This document shows positions 8,838-18,098 of a stretch of 61,056 nucleotides of DNA, piece after piece. A program made the position numbers and the translations under genes. Origin of the DNA: Treponema sp. (GTDB taxonomy: Bacteria > Spirochaetota > Spirochaetia > Treponematales > Breznakiellaceae); assembly GCA_009782555.1 (NCBI GenBank), contig WRIV01000015.1:1-61056 (forward strand), written 5' to 3'. A model generated the notes under the pieces. That model was not told the DNA's origin. It saw nothing but the letters and a program-made list of their open reading frames with translations, and made no database searches. How positions within the stretch are numbered: the stretch's first letter is position 1; each line of letters begins with the position of its first letter.

Positions 8838-10133
8838 TTAGGGCGGCGAAAGGGTATTGTCTTCAGTGTGAGGTGCAAGATGAGGGAAACCAAAAATTGT
8901 GACTGTGCCGGAAACTACATACAGCGCCGTTCCGTTGCCGGAGGGGTTGGCGGGGGGGGCTATCATATTCCCAAGGGGGGGCTGGGAATCCATTCCGTAC
9001 ACCGCTCCGCCGGTAATGGTAAAGGTAGCATTGTTGTCACCATACACCCCGGCACCGCGATTGTTGGCGGTATTGCCGGAAATGGTGCCATTGTTCATGG
9101 TGAAGGTACCGGTGTTCATATGCACCCCGCCGCCATTGTTATTGGTGCTATTGCCGGATATGCTGCCGCTATTCATGGTGAAGGTGCCGGTGTTCACATA
9201 CACGCCGCCGCCACTGGTGGTAACGTTGCCGGTGGAAGTATTGCCAGAAATGGTGCCCCCATTCATGGTGGAGGTGGCGCCGGACATAACACACACGCCG
9301 CCGCCGCTGTTGCTGCCGGTGACGGTATTGCCGGATATGCTGCCGCTATTCATGGTGAAGGTGCCGGTGTTCACATACACGCCGCCGCCACTGGTGGTAA
9401 CGTTGCCGGTGGAAGTATTGCCAGAAATGGTGCCCCCATTCATGGTGGAGGTGGCGCCGGACATAACACACACGCCGCCGCCGCTGTTGCTGCCGGTGAC
9501 GGTATTGCCGGATATGCTGCCCCCATTCATGGTAAAGGTGGTGTTGCTGCCGTGAACATACACGCCGCCGCCGCCGCTGTTGGCGGTATTGCCGGATATG
9601 ATCCCGCTATTCATGGTAAATATGCCGCTGCCGACAACATACACGCCGCCGTCGTTGGCGGTATTCCCGGATATACTGCCGCCATTCATGGTAAAGGCAC
9701 CTTCCACATAAACCAGCGGTGTGTTATTACTAGAATGTCCTTGTAGGTTAACATTTTGTAAAACAACGGTCTGTTCACCAGCAATACTGAGCAAGGAGCC
9801 TGTTTCGGCAGATTTTAAGCCTATGGTTTTGCCCCTCCCTATAATGGTTACGGTAATGGGGACAGCATCACTGGAAAAGGTAAAGGTAAAACCATCCACA
9901 ATAATACCAGGGGTTTCAAAATTATTGGTCAGGATGATACGGTAACTCTTGTTACCGCCCCTTTCCCCGATTGCGAATTGGGCATATTCCCATTCTTCCT
10001 GGCTGCCGACATAAAAGATATCGTCTTGGTCCTTAAAAAGGGGGTCGAGGATTTTTTCCATCCAGGGGTTTTTACAGCCGCTAAAGATACTGCAAAATAA
10101 TAGGGAGGCAATTAAAAACAGTTTAATCCTCAT
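8838..10133 (-). CDS. Lipoprotein with beta-helix (POMP-like) repeats
   Basis: A 431-residue protein with a signal peptide and a lipobox ending at Cys19 (FSGC), so it is probably exposed on a membrane surface. From about residue 110 it is built of ISGNTA-type repeats (GGGVYV...FTMNGGSISGNT), each about 20-30 residues, typical of right-handed parallel beta-helices in adhesins and polymorphic surface proteins. Glycine, asparagine, serine and threonine dominate. Two adjacent 59-residue blocks are identical at the DNA level. I prefer ATG 10133 over GTG 10151 because the signal peptide begins there. Its ligand is unknown. Confidence 0.85.
   Translation of the reverse strand: MRIKLFLIASLLFCSIFSGCKNPWMEKILDPLFKDQDDIFYVGSQEEWEYAQFAIGERGGNKSYRIILTNNFETPGIIVDGFTFTFSSDAVPITVTIIGRGKTIGLKSAETGSLLSIAGEQTVVLQNVNLQGHSSNNTPLVYVEGAFTMNGGSISGNTANDGGVYVVGSGIFTMNSGIISGNTANSGGGGVYVHGSNTTFTMNGGSISGNTVTGSNSGGGVCVMSGATSTMNGGTISGNTSTGNVTTSGGGVYVNTGTFTMNSGSISGNTVTGSNSGGGVCVMSGATSTMNGGTISGNTSTGNVTTSGGGVYVNTGTFTMNSGSISGNSTNNNGGGVHMNTGTFTMNNGTISGNTANNRGAGVYGDNNATFTITGGAVYGMDSQPPLGNMIAPPANPSGNGTALYVVSGTVTIFGFPHLAPHTEDNTLSPP
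9151..9504. repeat. Exact tandem duplication of 177 bp inside the beta-helix gene
   Basis: Copies 9151-9327 and 9328-9504 are identical by eye, and identity continues for about 17 bases into the next unit. The period is 59 codons, so the reading frame is kept. Neighbouring repeat units are similar but diverged, so this duplication is recent. Confidence 0.9.
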
Positions 10134-10141
10134 GGGGAATG

Positions 10142-10170
10142 AGTATACCACCCAACGGCAGAAAAAACAA
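10142..10170 (-). promoter_or_regulatory. Candidate promoter of the beta-helix lipoprotein gene
   Basis: On the minus strand: TTGTTT, 17 bases, TATACT, then eight bases to the ATG at 10133. No Shine-Dalgarno sequence is visible, so the leader would be zero to two bases. Confidence 0.5.
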
Positions 10171-10206
10171 TTGCACCGGCATGGGTTTTTTCAATAGTTT
10201 ATGGAA

Positions 10207-11079
10207 CTACAGGGGTCTCGGCAGGACAGCCGCCATGACCCGGTTTCTGCCCGCCAAGTCTCGGTACAATTTCGGTTCCGCAAAACCCCTGCCGTTCATT
10301 AGGGCGGCCATGGCGGTCATTTGGGAAGGGTCCCCTTCCAGTACAAGGCTCCCCCCTTCTTCCAGATATGCCGGGGCCTCTGCGATGATCCGCCGGATAA
10401 TGTTTAGGCCGTCGGCGCCGCCGTCCAGGGCAATCCGGGGTTCATTCCTTACTTCAGCCGTCAGGGCGGCGATGCTCGAAGACGGCACATAGGGAGCGTT
10501 GGCGGTAATAAGAGAGAAATGCCGTCCGGCGGCGCCGGAAGAATTGTCTGCCAGGGCATCAAAGAGATCACCCTGAAAAAAAGTAATTTCGCAGGCCATC
10601 TGCTCCGCGTTTTTGCGGGCAATTACCAGGGCCGCCCTGGAACAGTCCGATGCCAGGACTTCCAGATCAGGCCGCTCATGCTTTAGGGCAACAGCGATGG
10701 CGCCGCTGCCGGTGCAAAGATCAAGAATTGAACGGGGCAAAGCCATGGATCGGAGAATGCCAAGGGCCGCTTCGACCAGTATTTCCGTATCGGGCCGGGG
10801 AACCAGCACCGCGGAGGTTACGGAAAATTTCAGGCCCCAGAATTCCCTGCGCCCCAGGATGTAGGCGGTACATTCTCCCCTGCACCGTCTTTCGAGCATT
10901 TCAAAAAAACGTCTGCCCTGGGCCTCACTCAATTCCAAATCGTCATGGGTATATATCTGTTCCCGGGAAAGGCCCGAAGCTTCTGCCAGAAGCAGGGATG
11001 TATCAAGGTCAGGGGAAGAAATGTTTTCCGAAGCCAGAAGACTCTTTCCTCTGGATAAAAGTTCCTTTATACAGGGCAT
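10207..11079 (-). CDS. prmC: PrmC/HemK-like protein-(glutamine-N5) methyltransferase
   Basis: A 290-residue enzyme expected to methylate the GGQ glutamine of release factors with SAM. It has an N-terminal helical domain (about residues 1-85), then a Rossmann domain with the SAM loop LDLCTGSGAIAVA (about 119-131). The active-site motif reads NAPY instead of the usual NPPY (about residues 192-195), followed by EVRNEPRIALDGGADGL, which is typical of the family. The ATG lies two bases after the stop of the upstream acyltransferase gene, so translation is probably coupled. The NAPY variant also occurs in a PrmC-related family of unknown substrate. Confidence 0.85.
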   Translation of the reverse strand: MPCIKELLSRGKSLLASENISSPDLDTSLLLAEASGLSREQIYTHDDLELSEAQGRRFFEMLERRCRGECTAYILGRREFWGLKFSVTSAVLVPRPDTEILVEAALGILRSMALPRSILDLCTGSGAIAVALKHERPDLEVLASDCSRAALVIARKNAEQMACEITFFQGDLFDALADNSSGAAGRHFSLITANAPYVPSSSIAALTAEVRNEPRIALDGGADGLNIIRRIIAEAPAYLEEGGSLVLEGDPSQMTAMAALMNGRGFAEPKLYRDLAGRNRVMAAVLPRPL

Positions 11080-11081
11080 TC

Positions 11082-12434
11082 CTAAATCTGATATTCCGAT
11101 GCGCTGTCGATGCAGTCAAGAAAAGCCTTTTCCATATCCTTTAAAGCATTGGTAATGGCCTCTTTTTTATTTTCTTTATATTCTTTTAGCCGTTTGCTTA
11201 AGTTAATGACCGGTGCCACCTGGATGAGCAGCCGTTTTGGGTGAACATTCAAAACCCGGTTTGCATAGGCTCCGCCCATGGTCCGGTTGGCAAAATCCCA
11301 CAGGTTTTGGACATATTCAATTTTTATATAGAGGGGGGCATCTTCGGAAGGAATGGGAACCCGGAAATACCAAACAAAGTCTACCAGTTCCATGTGGCGG
11401 CTTGCGTACCAGGCTTCACCGGTATCTTGATCCATCAACGCCCGTTCCAGCAGGGTAAAATGCTTCAAGCTGGTAATACCGGGAATTATTGTCCGGTCCC
11501 AGCAAATTTGCCTGATATGGTAAAGCCGCTCCACCAGATCCATGCTCTTGGCCTTTATCCCCAAAATCTTTTCTGATTTAGTAAGGGCGGCTTCCATAAT
11601 CGCCTCTACCCGTTCGGAAAAACTTTGGCTGCCAGGAGCCGCTATGCCGTACCGTTTTTCATTCTGCTCCAGAATAAAATTCCTGGCCCGCTCGAGGCGT
11701 TCGGTAAAACCTGCTCCGTCCATTTTAAAGCCCGTGTATTTTTCGATTTTCCGGATCAGTTTGTTAAGGGACCAGCGGCCCATGCTTCCATAGCGAAAAT
11801 GGAGGGAAACAGGCAGGATCTCCACAGGGCAGTCTCTGCCCTGCCTTTCAAGCCGTTCCGCCGCCTGAAAGCCAATGCGGACCGTACCCTGTTCAAGCCG
11901 GGGAACGGATTCGGCGGTATAACTTACCTGGCCTTCCGGGGCTATGGCCAGAGGATAGGGCCCTTCGGTTATGGCCTGATAAATCCGGTTCATGCCGGCG
12001 GAATCAATTTTACTGTGATGGATAGGCATGGCTCCCGTTCCCGGCATGATCCACCGGGCCAGATTCCCTCCCCAGCGGGCTACTTCGTAACCATACACAA
12101 AAGACACATAGGGGCTGCGGCAGAATTTTATTCCCGCCTTCCTGGCCTGGCTGCGGAGCTTATAAAGTATAAACCACAGGATAATCTGGGCTTCTCCTCC
12201 ATTGGGATGCCGGAAAGCCAGAATGCACCGGCTTTTTCCCTCCAGGGCCCGTTGGTAGGCTTCAAAAAAAGGCCGTCCGCCCCGCAAAACAATACGCGCA
12301 ATGCCTAAGACAAAAAAAAGATAGGTTCTTCCTAAAAGGCGGATTGAAAAGAGAACCAGCTTGGAAAGGCGCGGTTCCGGTATCTTGACATCCGGAGATG
12401 CCCTGGAAACCGGTTTAATGTACGGTTTATACAT
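11082..12434 (-). CDS. PlsC-like acyltransferase (LPLAT family)
   Basis: A 450-residue protein, nearly twice the usual length of PlsC. The acyltransferase core carries FRHPNGGEAQ (H-x4-E in place of the classical H-x4-D), GAMPIHHS and APEGQVSYT, matching LPLAT blocks I-III. A long C-terminal part (about residues 250-450) has no domain I recognise. It may acylate lysophospholipid or another lipid at the inner membrane. I place the start at ATG 12434; the frame extends to a TTG at 12473. It is divergent from ptsI across only 47 bases, and its stop is coupled to prmC. Confidence 0.8.
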   Translation of the reverse strand: MYKPYIKPVSRASPDVKIPEPRLSKLVLFSIRLLGRTYLFFVLGIARIVLRGGRPFFEAYQRALEGKSRCILAFRHPNGGEAQIILWFILYKLRSQARKAGIKFCRSPYVSFVYGYEVARWGGNLARWIMPGTGAMPIHHSKIDSAGMNRIYQAITEGPYPLAIAPEGQVSYTAESVPRLEQGTVRIGFQAAERLERQGRDCPVEILPVSLHFRYGSMGRWSLNKLIRKIEKYTGFKMDGAGFTERLERARNFILEQNEKRYGIAAPGSQSFSERVEAIMEAALTKSEKILGIKAKSMDLVERLYHIRQICWDRTIIPGITSLKHFTLLERALMDQDTGEAWYASRHMELVDFVWYFRVPIPSEDAPLYIKIEYVQNLWDFANRTMGGAYANRVLNVHPKRLLIQVAPVINLSKRLKEYKENKKEAITNALKDMEKAFLDCIDSASEYQI

Positions 12435-12481
12435 GTAAGTATGTATGTTATACCTAGAAAAGAAGAGGTTCAAGCACTAAG

Positions 12482-14257
12482 ATGAAGGTTTTTTCCGGCG
12501 TTTCCGTTGTGCCGGGTATTGTGAAAGGAAAGGCTTTTCTCTACCTGGAGGATCTTGAGGTTCCCCATTATACGATCCCCCAGGAACAAAGTGTGGAAGA
12601 AATGAAGCGCTTTGCGGCGGCGGTTAAGGAAACAGCGGAGGATCTGCGTTCCCTGCAAGAGAATACCGAAAACAAGGAACAGGCGGCTATTTTTACCGCT
12701 CATCTTTTGATGGCAGAGGATCAGGACTTTCATTACAAGGTTAAAGCATGGCTGGAATCAAAATACGAAAATATTGAATGGATCGTCTTTGAAGTGGCCC
12801 GGGAACTTTCCCGTAAACTTATGGAATCCTCCAGCAGTTACCTTAGGGAGCGGGCTTTGGATATTGCCGACGTATCCCGGCGCATCATTAAGAACCTGCT
12901 TGGTCTTAAGCGTTTTTCCCTGGCCGATTTACAGGAAGATGTGATCCTGGCAGCCCGGAATCTCCTTCCCTCGGAAGTGCTGGCCATGAACAGGAACAGG
13001 GTTAAGGCCCTTCTGATGGACGGCGGATCCAGGACAAACCACACGGCAATACTGCTTCGATCCTTTGGCATTCCCTCTGTTGTGGGTCTTTCCCCGGCGA
13101 TCCGGGAAATCAGCAGCGGCAGCCGGATCATTCTTGACGGCGGGACGGGAAAAGTGATCCTCGATCCCGACGACGAAACCGAAAAGCGCTATGAAGCGCA
13201 GATTGAAGGCCCGGAGGGGTCTTATGAAATCACCGGGAAACCCCGGTTCCCGGCAGAAACTAATTTTCCGGCAGAAACAAGCGATGGCCACAGAGTGAGC
13301 CTAAAAGCAAATATCGGCATTCCTGACGAAGTGGAAACCCTTGACCGTTACGGAGCCGAAGGGATTGGGCTTTTTCGCTCTGAGTTTTTGTTTCTTCAAA
13401 ACGGCCGGGGTTCGGAGGAAGAACAGTATGCTGCCTACAGCCGGGTGATCCAGGCGATGCAGGGAAAACCGGTAACGATCCGTACCGTGGACCTGGGGGG
13501 AGCCGGGGTACTGCCCATGCAAACTGAAGAGGAAAATCCCCTCCTGGGCTGGAGGGGCATACGGTTTTCCCTGGATCTGCCGGATATGTTCAAAACTCAG
13601 CTTCGGGCCATACTTCGCGCCAGTATCCATGGAAAAGTACAGATTATGTTTCCCATGATTTCGGGGATTGAAGAACTGGAACAGGCCCTTGCCCTGCTGG
13701 AAGAGGCCCGTTCGGAATGCCGCAAAAAGGATCAGGCTTTTGCAGGGAACATTGAAACAGGAACGATGATTGAAATTCCCTCGGCAGTGATGATCGCCGA
13801 TATTCTGGCAAAAAAGTCGGGCTTCTTTTCTATTGGTACCAATGATTTAATCCAGTATGTCCTGGCTGTAGATCGGGGAAATGAAAAGGTAAGCCGCCTG
13901 GCTCAGAACACCCATCCGGCCATGCTCAGACTTATTAAGCAAACCATTGATGCTGCACATATCAGGGGAATTCCTGCGGCCATGTGCGGAGAGATGGCGG
14001 GGGATCCCGCAGCGGCGGCGCTGCTCCTTGGCCTGGGACTGGATGAATTTAGCATGACCGCCGTTTCCATTCCCCAGATACGGCACATTATCCGCGGCAT
14101 TAACTTTAAATCCTGCAAAACTCTGGCGGAATCGGCCCTGGCTTCTTCCTCCCATAAGCAAGTTCAGACTTTGTTGAGGGACTGGTATGGGGAGCATTTT
14201 CCCGGCCTTATTCTTGCTTCGGATATGGTTTTAGAAAAAGAATTAGGAAAAAAATGA
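12482..14257 (+). CDS. ptsI: PTS Enzyme I (phosphoenolpyruvate-protein phosphotransferase)
   Basis: A 591-residue protein of standard Enzyme I length. It takes phosphate from PEP on His187 (in SRTNHTAI, canonical form TSHTAI) and passes it to HPr. The N-terminal swivelling/HPr-binding domain covers about 1-230. The PEP-binding barrel has EGIGLFRSEFLF, FSIGTNDLIQYVLAVDR and the catalytic AMCGEMAGDP cysteine loop. No HPr or Enzyme II gene is in the window. Spirochaetes often have incomplete, regulatory PTS sets, so a regulatory role is plausible. It overlaps der by four bases (ATGA). Confidence 0.95.
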   Translation: MKVFSGVSVVPGIVKGKAFLYLEDLEVPHYTIPQEQSVEEMKRFAAAVKETAEDLRSLQENTENKEQAAIFTAHLLMAEDQDFHYKVKAWLESKYENIEWIVFEVARELSRKLMESSSSYLRERALDIADVSRRIIKNLLGLKRFSLADLQEDVILAARNLLPSEVLAMNRNRVKALLMDGGSRTNHTAILLRSFGIPSVVGLSPAIREISSGSRIILDGGTGKVILDPDDETEKRYEAQIEGPEGSYEITGKPRFPAETNFPAETSDGHRVSLKANIGIPDEVETLDRYGAEGIGLFRSEFLFLQNGRGSEEEQYAAYSRVIQAMQGKPVTIRTVDLGGAGVLPMQTEEENPLLGWRGIRFSLDLPDMFKTQLRAILRASIHGKVQIMFPMISGIEELEQALALLEEARSECRKKDQAFAGNIETGTMIEIPSAVMIADILAKKSGFFSIGTNDLIQYVLAVDRGNEKVSRLAQNTHPAMLRLIKQTIDAAHIRGIPAAMCGEMAGDPAAAALLLGLGLDEFSMTAVSIPQIRHIIRGINFKSCKTLAESALASSSHKQVQTLLRDWYGEHFPGLILASDMVLEKELGKK

Positions 14258-15642
14258 AAGATACCATGGGGCCATTTGATCCCTCTCTGCAATACCGCAA
14301 TCTGCCCGCCGTGGTCTTGGCGGGCAGGCCCAATGTGGGCAAGTCCACTCTTTTTAACCGGCTGCTTCACCGCCGCCGGGCCATCACCGATCCCACTCCG
14401 GGGGTTACCAGGGATCCGATAGAAGAACAGGCCTTTATCGCGGGAAAACCCCTGCGGCTCATCGACACCGGCGGCTTTAAACTTGATCGGAAAGATACCG
14501 GCCCGGAAAGCCGCTTAGACAACTTGGTGGTGGAGAGGACTCTGGAAATCATCGAAAGCGCCGATCTAATTGTCCTGCTTCTGGAAGCGGGGGAGCTTAC
14601 CCCGGAAGACGAGGAATTTATTTCCCTGCTCCGGCCCCGGTGGTCAAAACTGATTGCGGCGGTTAACAAAACCGAAGGCGGACGGCGGGAAGGGGAAGCA
14701 TGGAATATGCTGCAATACGGATTTGAAGAACTGCTGTTCATCTCTGCGGAACATGGAGATCGCATTGCCGAACTGGAAGCGGCCATTGTTTCCCGGCTGG
14801 ATTTTTCTGCCGTCGAGCCTGAATTGAAGGAACCGGGAACCATCGCCCTGGCTCTGCTGGGAAAACCAAACACGGGAAAATCCACCCTTTCCAACCGCCT
14901 TACCGCATCGGCGGCCTCTATCGTTAGCCCGGCGCCGGGAACCACCAGGGATGTGGTGGAAGGTGAATTCAACTTTGATAACAAACATTTCGTTGTTTTG
15001 GATACCGCCGGTATCCGCCGTAAATCCAGAGTAACGGAAAATATTGAATACTATTCGGTAAACCGGGCGGTAAAAACCCTTGACCATGCGGACATTGTAT
15101 TTCTGTTGATCGATGCCCAGGAAGGTTTGACCGAACAGGACAAAAAAATCGCCGCCCTGGCCTGTGCCAAGGGCCGGGGGATTATCTTTGCGCTGAACAA
15201 GTGGGATACCATGCCCAAGGTTAAAAACACCCTTACCGCTGTAAAGGATAAAATGCACTTTTTTTTCGGCCAGATGGAATACGCCCCCATTGTGCCGGTC
15301 TGTGCCTTGGACGGCACAGGGGTGGAGGAACTGCTGAAAATGGCAACCCGGCTGTACGGTCAGCTTTGCCGCCGTACCGATACCGCCATATTGAACCAAA
15401 CCCTTTCCCGGTGGCTGGAAGAATATCCGCCCCCCCAGGGCCCCCGAACCCGTTTTAAAGTAAAATATGCCGTCCAGGTTTCCGCCAATCCGGTAAAATT
15501 TGTGTTTTTCGTAAGCCGCCCCGGCGCGGTAAGCGATGCCTACCGGACATACCTCGGCAATAAAATCCGTAAAGACTTGGGGTATTCCCAAATCCCCATC
15601 GAAGTAGAAATCCGCCCCTCCAGGCGGGAGAAGGAAGGCTGA
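14254..15642 (+). CDS. der: Ribosome-assembly GTPase Der (EngA)
   Basis: A 462-residue protein with two tandem GTPase domains and a C-terminal KH-like domain (about 365-455), needed for 50S subunit assembly. Domain 1 has GRPNVGKS (residues 24-31), DTGG (71-74) and an unusual G4 motif NKTE (138-141) where NKxD is the rule. Domain 2 has GKPNTGKS (203-210), DTAG (250-253) and canonical NKWD (315-318). It sits between ptsI and a merR-like gene with overlaps of four bases and one base, indicating one operon. Confidence 0.97.
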   Translation: MKDTMGPFDPSLQYRNLPAVVLAGRPNVGKSTLFNRLLHRRRAITDPTPGVTRDPIEEQAFIAGKPLRLIDTGGFKLDRKDTGPESRLDNLVVERTLEIIESADLIVLLLEAGELTPEDEEFISLLRPRWSKLIAAVNKTEGGRREGEAWNMLQYGFEELLFISAEHGDRIAELEAAIVSRLDFSAVEPELKEPGTIALALLGKPNTGKSTLSNRLTASAASIVSPAPGTTRDVVEGEFNFDNKHFVVLDTAGIRRKSRVTENIEYYSVNRAVKTLDHADIVFLLIDAQEGLTEQDKKIAALACAKGRGIIFALNKWDTMPKVKNTLTAVKDKMHFFFGQMEYAPIVPVCALDGTGVEELLKMATRLYGQLCRRTDTAILNQTLSRWLEEYPPPQGPRTRFKVKYAVQVSANPVKFVFFVSRPGAVSDAYRTYLGNKIRKDLGYSQIPIEVEIRPSRREKEG

Positions 15643-15959
15643 TGGCTGCCTATACCAGCGCAGAAACAGAGCGGATCCTAGGGGTAAAAAACTCCGTCCT
15701 CCGGTATTGGGTGGACGAAATGCCCCTGATCCAGCCGAAAAAGGATCTTACCGGCCGCAGGGTTTTTTCCGGCAGGGATCTCCGGCTCCTCCTCCGGCTA
15801 AAATACCTTCTCTATGAGCGGCGTTTTACCATAGACGGGGCCAGGACCCAGCTTGAAAAAGAGCTTTCCGGCGAATGGCAGGATCTGCGGGCAGAACTGG
15901 ATGCGGTCCGTTCAGAACTTTTGGACCTATTAGTTCGGCTTCAAAATAGGATAGAATAA
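15642..15959 (+). CDS. MerR-family transcriptional regulator (short)
   Basis: A 105-residue protein with an N-terminal winged helix: a first helix-turn-helix in YTSAETERILGVKNSVLRYW and the second part in GRRVFSGRDLRLLLRLKYLLYE. A short C-terminal coiled coil for dimerisation follows (about 70-105). No effector-binding domain or metal-binding cysteines are present. It starts on the last base of the der stop (TGATG), so it depends on der translation. Its target is unknown; the next gene, the pyrophosphatase, is a natural candidate. Confidence 0.9.
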   Translation: MAAYTSAETERILGVKNSVLRYWVDEMPLIQPKKDLTGRRVFSGRDLRLLLRLKYLLYERRFTIDGARTQLEKELSGEWQDLRAELDAVRSELLDLLVRLQNRIE

Positions 15960-15986
15960 GGCATAAAAAATGCTAAGGAGTTTTGC

Positions 15987-18095
15987 ATGATTGAACAATT
16001 ATTTTTTATTGCGCCTGTCGGATCAGCTTTTGCCCTGCTCTTTGCGTTCTTTCAGGCGCAAAAAATTTACAAGTTTTCTGAAGGCAATGATCTAATGAAG
16101 CGAATATCAAAATCGGTCCGCACCGGCGCCAATGCCTATCTAAGAAGGCAATATACCGGCGTGGCGCTTTTCTTTGCGGTGATGTTTGTTGTATTGGGAG
16201 TGATGGCCTTTGCCAAGCTGCTAACGCCCTTTGTACCCTTTGCATTTGTTACCGGAGGTTTCTTTTCAGGGCTTTCGGGCTTTATCGGCATGAAGATAGC
16301 CACCGCCGCAAATGCCCGTACCGCCCAGGCATCGTCGGAAAGCCTAAACAGGGGACTCCGGGTAGCTTTTTCTTCCGGATCGGTCATGGGATTTACCGTG
16401 GTAGGACTGGGACTCCTTGATCTTTCAATTTGGTTTTTTCTTTTAAAATATGTATTCTATGTCCATCTTGCCGGCGATGCTCAGATATTGGCAATTTCGT
16501 CGGCCATGCTTACCTTTGGCATGGGAGCATCCAGTATGGCGCTTTTCGCCCGTGTTGGCGGCGGTATTTTTACCAAGGCGGCGGATGTGGGCGCCGATCT
16601 TGTCGGTAAAGTTGAGGCGGGTATCCCCGAAGACGATCCCCGCAATCCGGCGGTTATCGCGGATAATGTGGGGGACAATGTGGGGGATGTCGCCGGCATG
16701 GGTGCGGATCTGTATGAATCTTATGTTGGATCCATTGTGGCGACTATTGCGCTGGCAGTGGCGGCGGGCTACGGTTTTTCCGGAGCGGCGGTCCCCATGG
16801 TAATGGCTTCTGTTGGAACATTGGCGTCGATTATTGGTACATTTTTTGTACGGACCAAGGAAAACACCGACCAAAAACACTTGCTCTCGGCGCTTCGCAA
16901 GGGCACTTATATTTCATCGGCCATTGTTATTCTTATTTCAATCCCCGTCATCTATTACTGTCTTAACTGTGCCGCCTACCCCGAACGGTTCGGAACCTAC
17001 TGGGCGGTTATTTCGGGGCTCCTCGCGGGGGTACTTATCGGGTTTTTTACCGAGTACTTTACATCGGATACTTACAAACCAACGCAAAATCTGGCCCAGG
17101 CCAGCCTTACCGGCCCCGCTACAATTATCATCGGCGGCATTTCGCTGGGTATGCTTTCAACGGCCATTCCCGTTATCATTGTGAGCATTTCCGTTTTGGT
17201 GAGCTTTTTTGCCGCCGGCGGGAGTGCGCACTTCGAGGCCGGCTTGTACGGCGTGGCAATTTCTGCAGTCGGCATGCTTTCCACACTTGGCATAACCCTT
17301 GCCACTGATGCGTATGGTCCGGTGGCGGATAATGCCGGCGGTATCGCAGAAATGAGCCATCTTCCCGAAGAAGTACGCAAACGGACCGATGCCCTTGATT
17401 CGCTGGGCAATACAACGGCGGCGACCGGCAAAGGCTTTGCCATTGGTTCCGCGGCGCTCACTGCGCTGGCTCTTATTGTTGCATACATTGACGAAATCAA
17501 AATCATAATGCCAGGTTTTGTCTTTGATTTGAGTTTAACCAATCCCCCGGTACTTATTGGACTTATTATCGGGGTCATGCTTCCATTTCTTTTCTCCTCG
17601 CTCACCATGAACGCCGTTGGGCGGGCCGCACAAAAAATCGTAATGGAAGTACGCCGCCAATTCAAGGAAATTACAGGCCTTATGGAAGGCAAGGCCGATC
17701 CCGATTATGCCGCCTGTGTGGATCTTTGTACCAGGGGTGCTCAAAAAGAAATGATCCTGCCTTCCCTCATGGGAATTTTAAGCCCCATTGTGGTTGGCCT
17801 TGTCCTCGGCGTTAACGGAGTTGCGGGGATGCTGGCGGGGGCAATGGCCTCCGGTTTTGTGCTTGCCATAATGATGGCGAATTCCGGCGGCGCCTGGGAT
17901 AATGCGAAGAAATATATTGAAGGCGGCGCCCACGGCGGAAAAGGCTCGGACCCGCACAAAGCAGCGGTTGTTGGTGATACCGTTGGCGATCCTTTTAAGG
18001 ATACATCAGGACCATCGATTAACATTCTCATTAAGCTGTTGTCCATGGTTTCAATTGTATTTGCCGGACTTATTCTTAAATTTTCATTTTTCTAA
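15987..18095 (+). CDS. hppA: Membrane-bound ion-translocating pyrophosphatase
   Basis: A 702-residue protein with about 16 membrane helices that couples pyrophosphate hydrolysis to H+ or Na+ export. Substrate-site motifs are [28 protein letters not shown] (in part, near residues 209-236) and the C-terminal GGAWDNAKK and [13 protein letters not shown] blocks. The motif [10 protein letters not shown] at 474-483 has Ala478 where K+-independent enzymes carry lysine, which points to the K+-dependent class. H+ and Na+ pumping cannot be separated by eye. A strong AAGGAG precedes the ATG. It is the first strongly initiated gene after the der-merR pair. Confidence 0.97.
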   Translation: MIEQLFFIAPVGSAFALLFAFFQAQKIYKFSEGNDLMKRISKSVRTGANAYLRRQYTGVALFFAVMFVVLGVMAFAKLLTPFVPFAFVTGGFFSGLSGFIGMKIATAANARTAQASSESLNRGLRVAFSSGSVMGFTVVGLGLLDLSIWFFLLKYVFYVHLAGDAQILAISSAMLTFGMGASSMALFARVGGGIFTKAADVGADLVGKVEAGIPEDDPRNPAVIADNVGDNVGDVAGMGADLYESYVGSIVATIALAVAAGYGFSGAAVPMVMASVGTLASIIGTFFVRTKENTDQKHLLSALRKGTYISSAIVILISIPVIYYCLNCAAYPERFGTYWAVISGLLAGVLIGFFTEYFTSDTYKPTQNLAQASLTGPATIIIGGISLGMLSTAIPVIIVSISVLVSFFAAGGSAHFEAGLYGVAISAVGMLSTLGITLATDAYGPVADNAGGIAEMSHLPEEVRKRTDALDSLGNTTAATGKGFAIGSAALTALALIVAYIDEIKIIMPGFVFDLSLTNPPVLIGLIIGVMLPFLFSSLTMNAVGRAAQKIVMEVRRQFKEITGLMEGKADPDYAACVDLCTRGAQKEMILPSLMGILSPIVVGLVLGVNGVAGMLAGAMASGFVLAIMMANSGGAWDNAKKYIEGGAHGGKGSDPHKAAVVGDTVGDPFKDTSGPSINILIKLLSMVSIVFAGLILKFSFF

Positions 18096-18098
18096 AAG

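Noticed and set aside
9151-9504. Possible CRISPR array from the regular repeats
   Set aside because: The repeats are adjacent, in frame and part of a coding sequence. There are no unique spacers and no cas genes.
8808-9746. Long plus-strand open frame rich in His, Gly and Ala opposite the beta-helix gene
   Set aside because: It mirrors the repeats of the minus-strand lipoprotein, which has a signal peptide and clear repeat consensus. The antisense frame has no ribosome-binding site.
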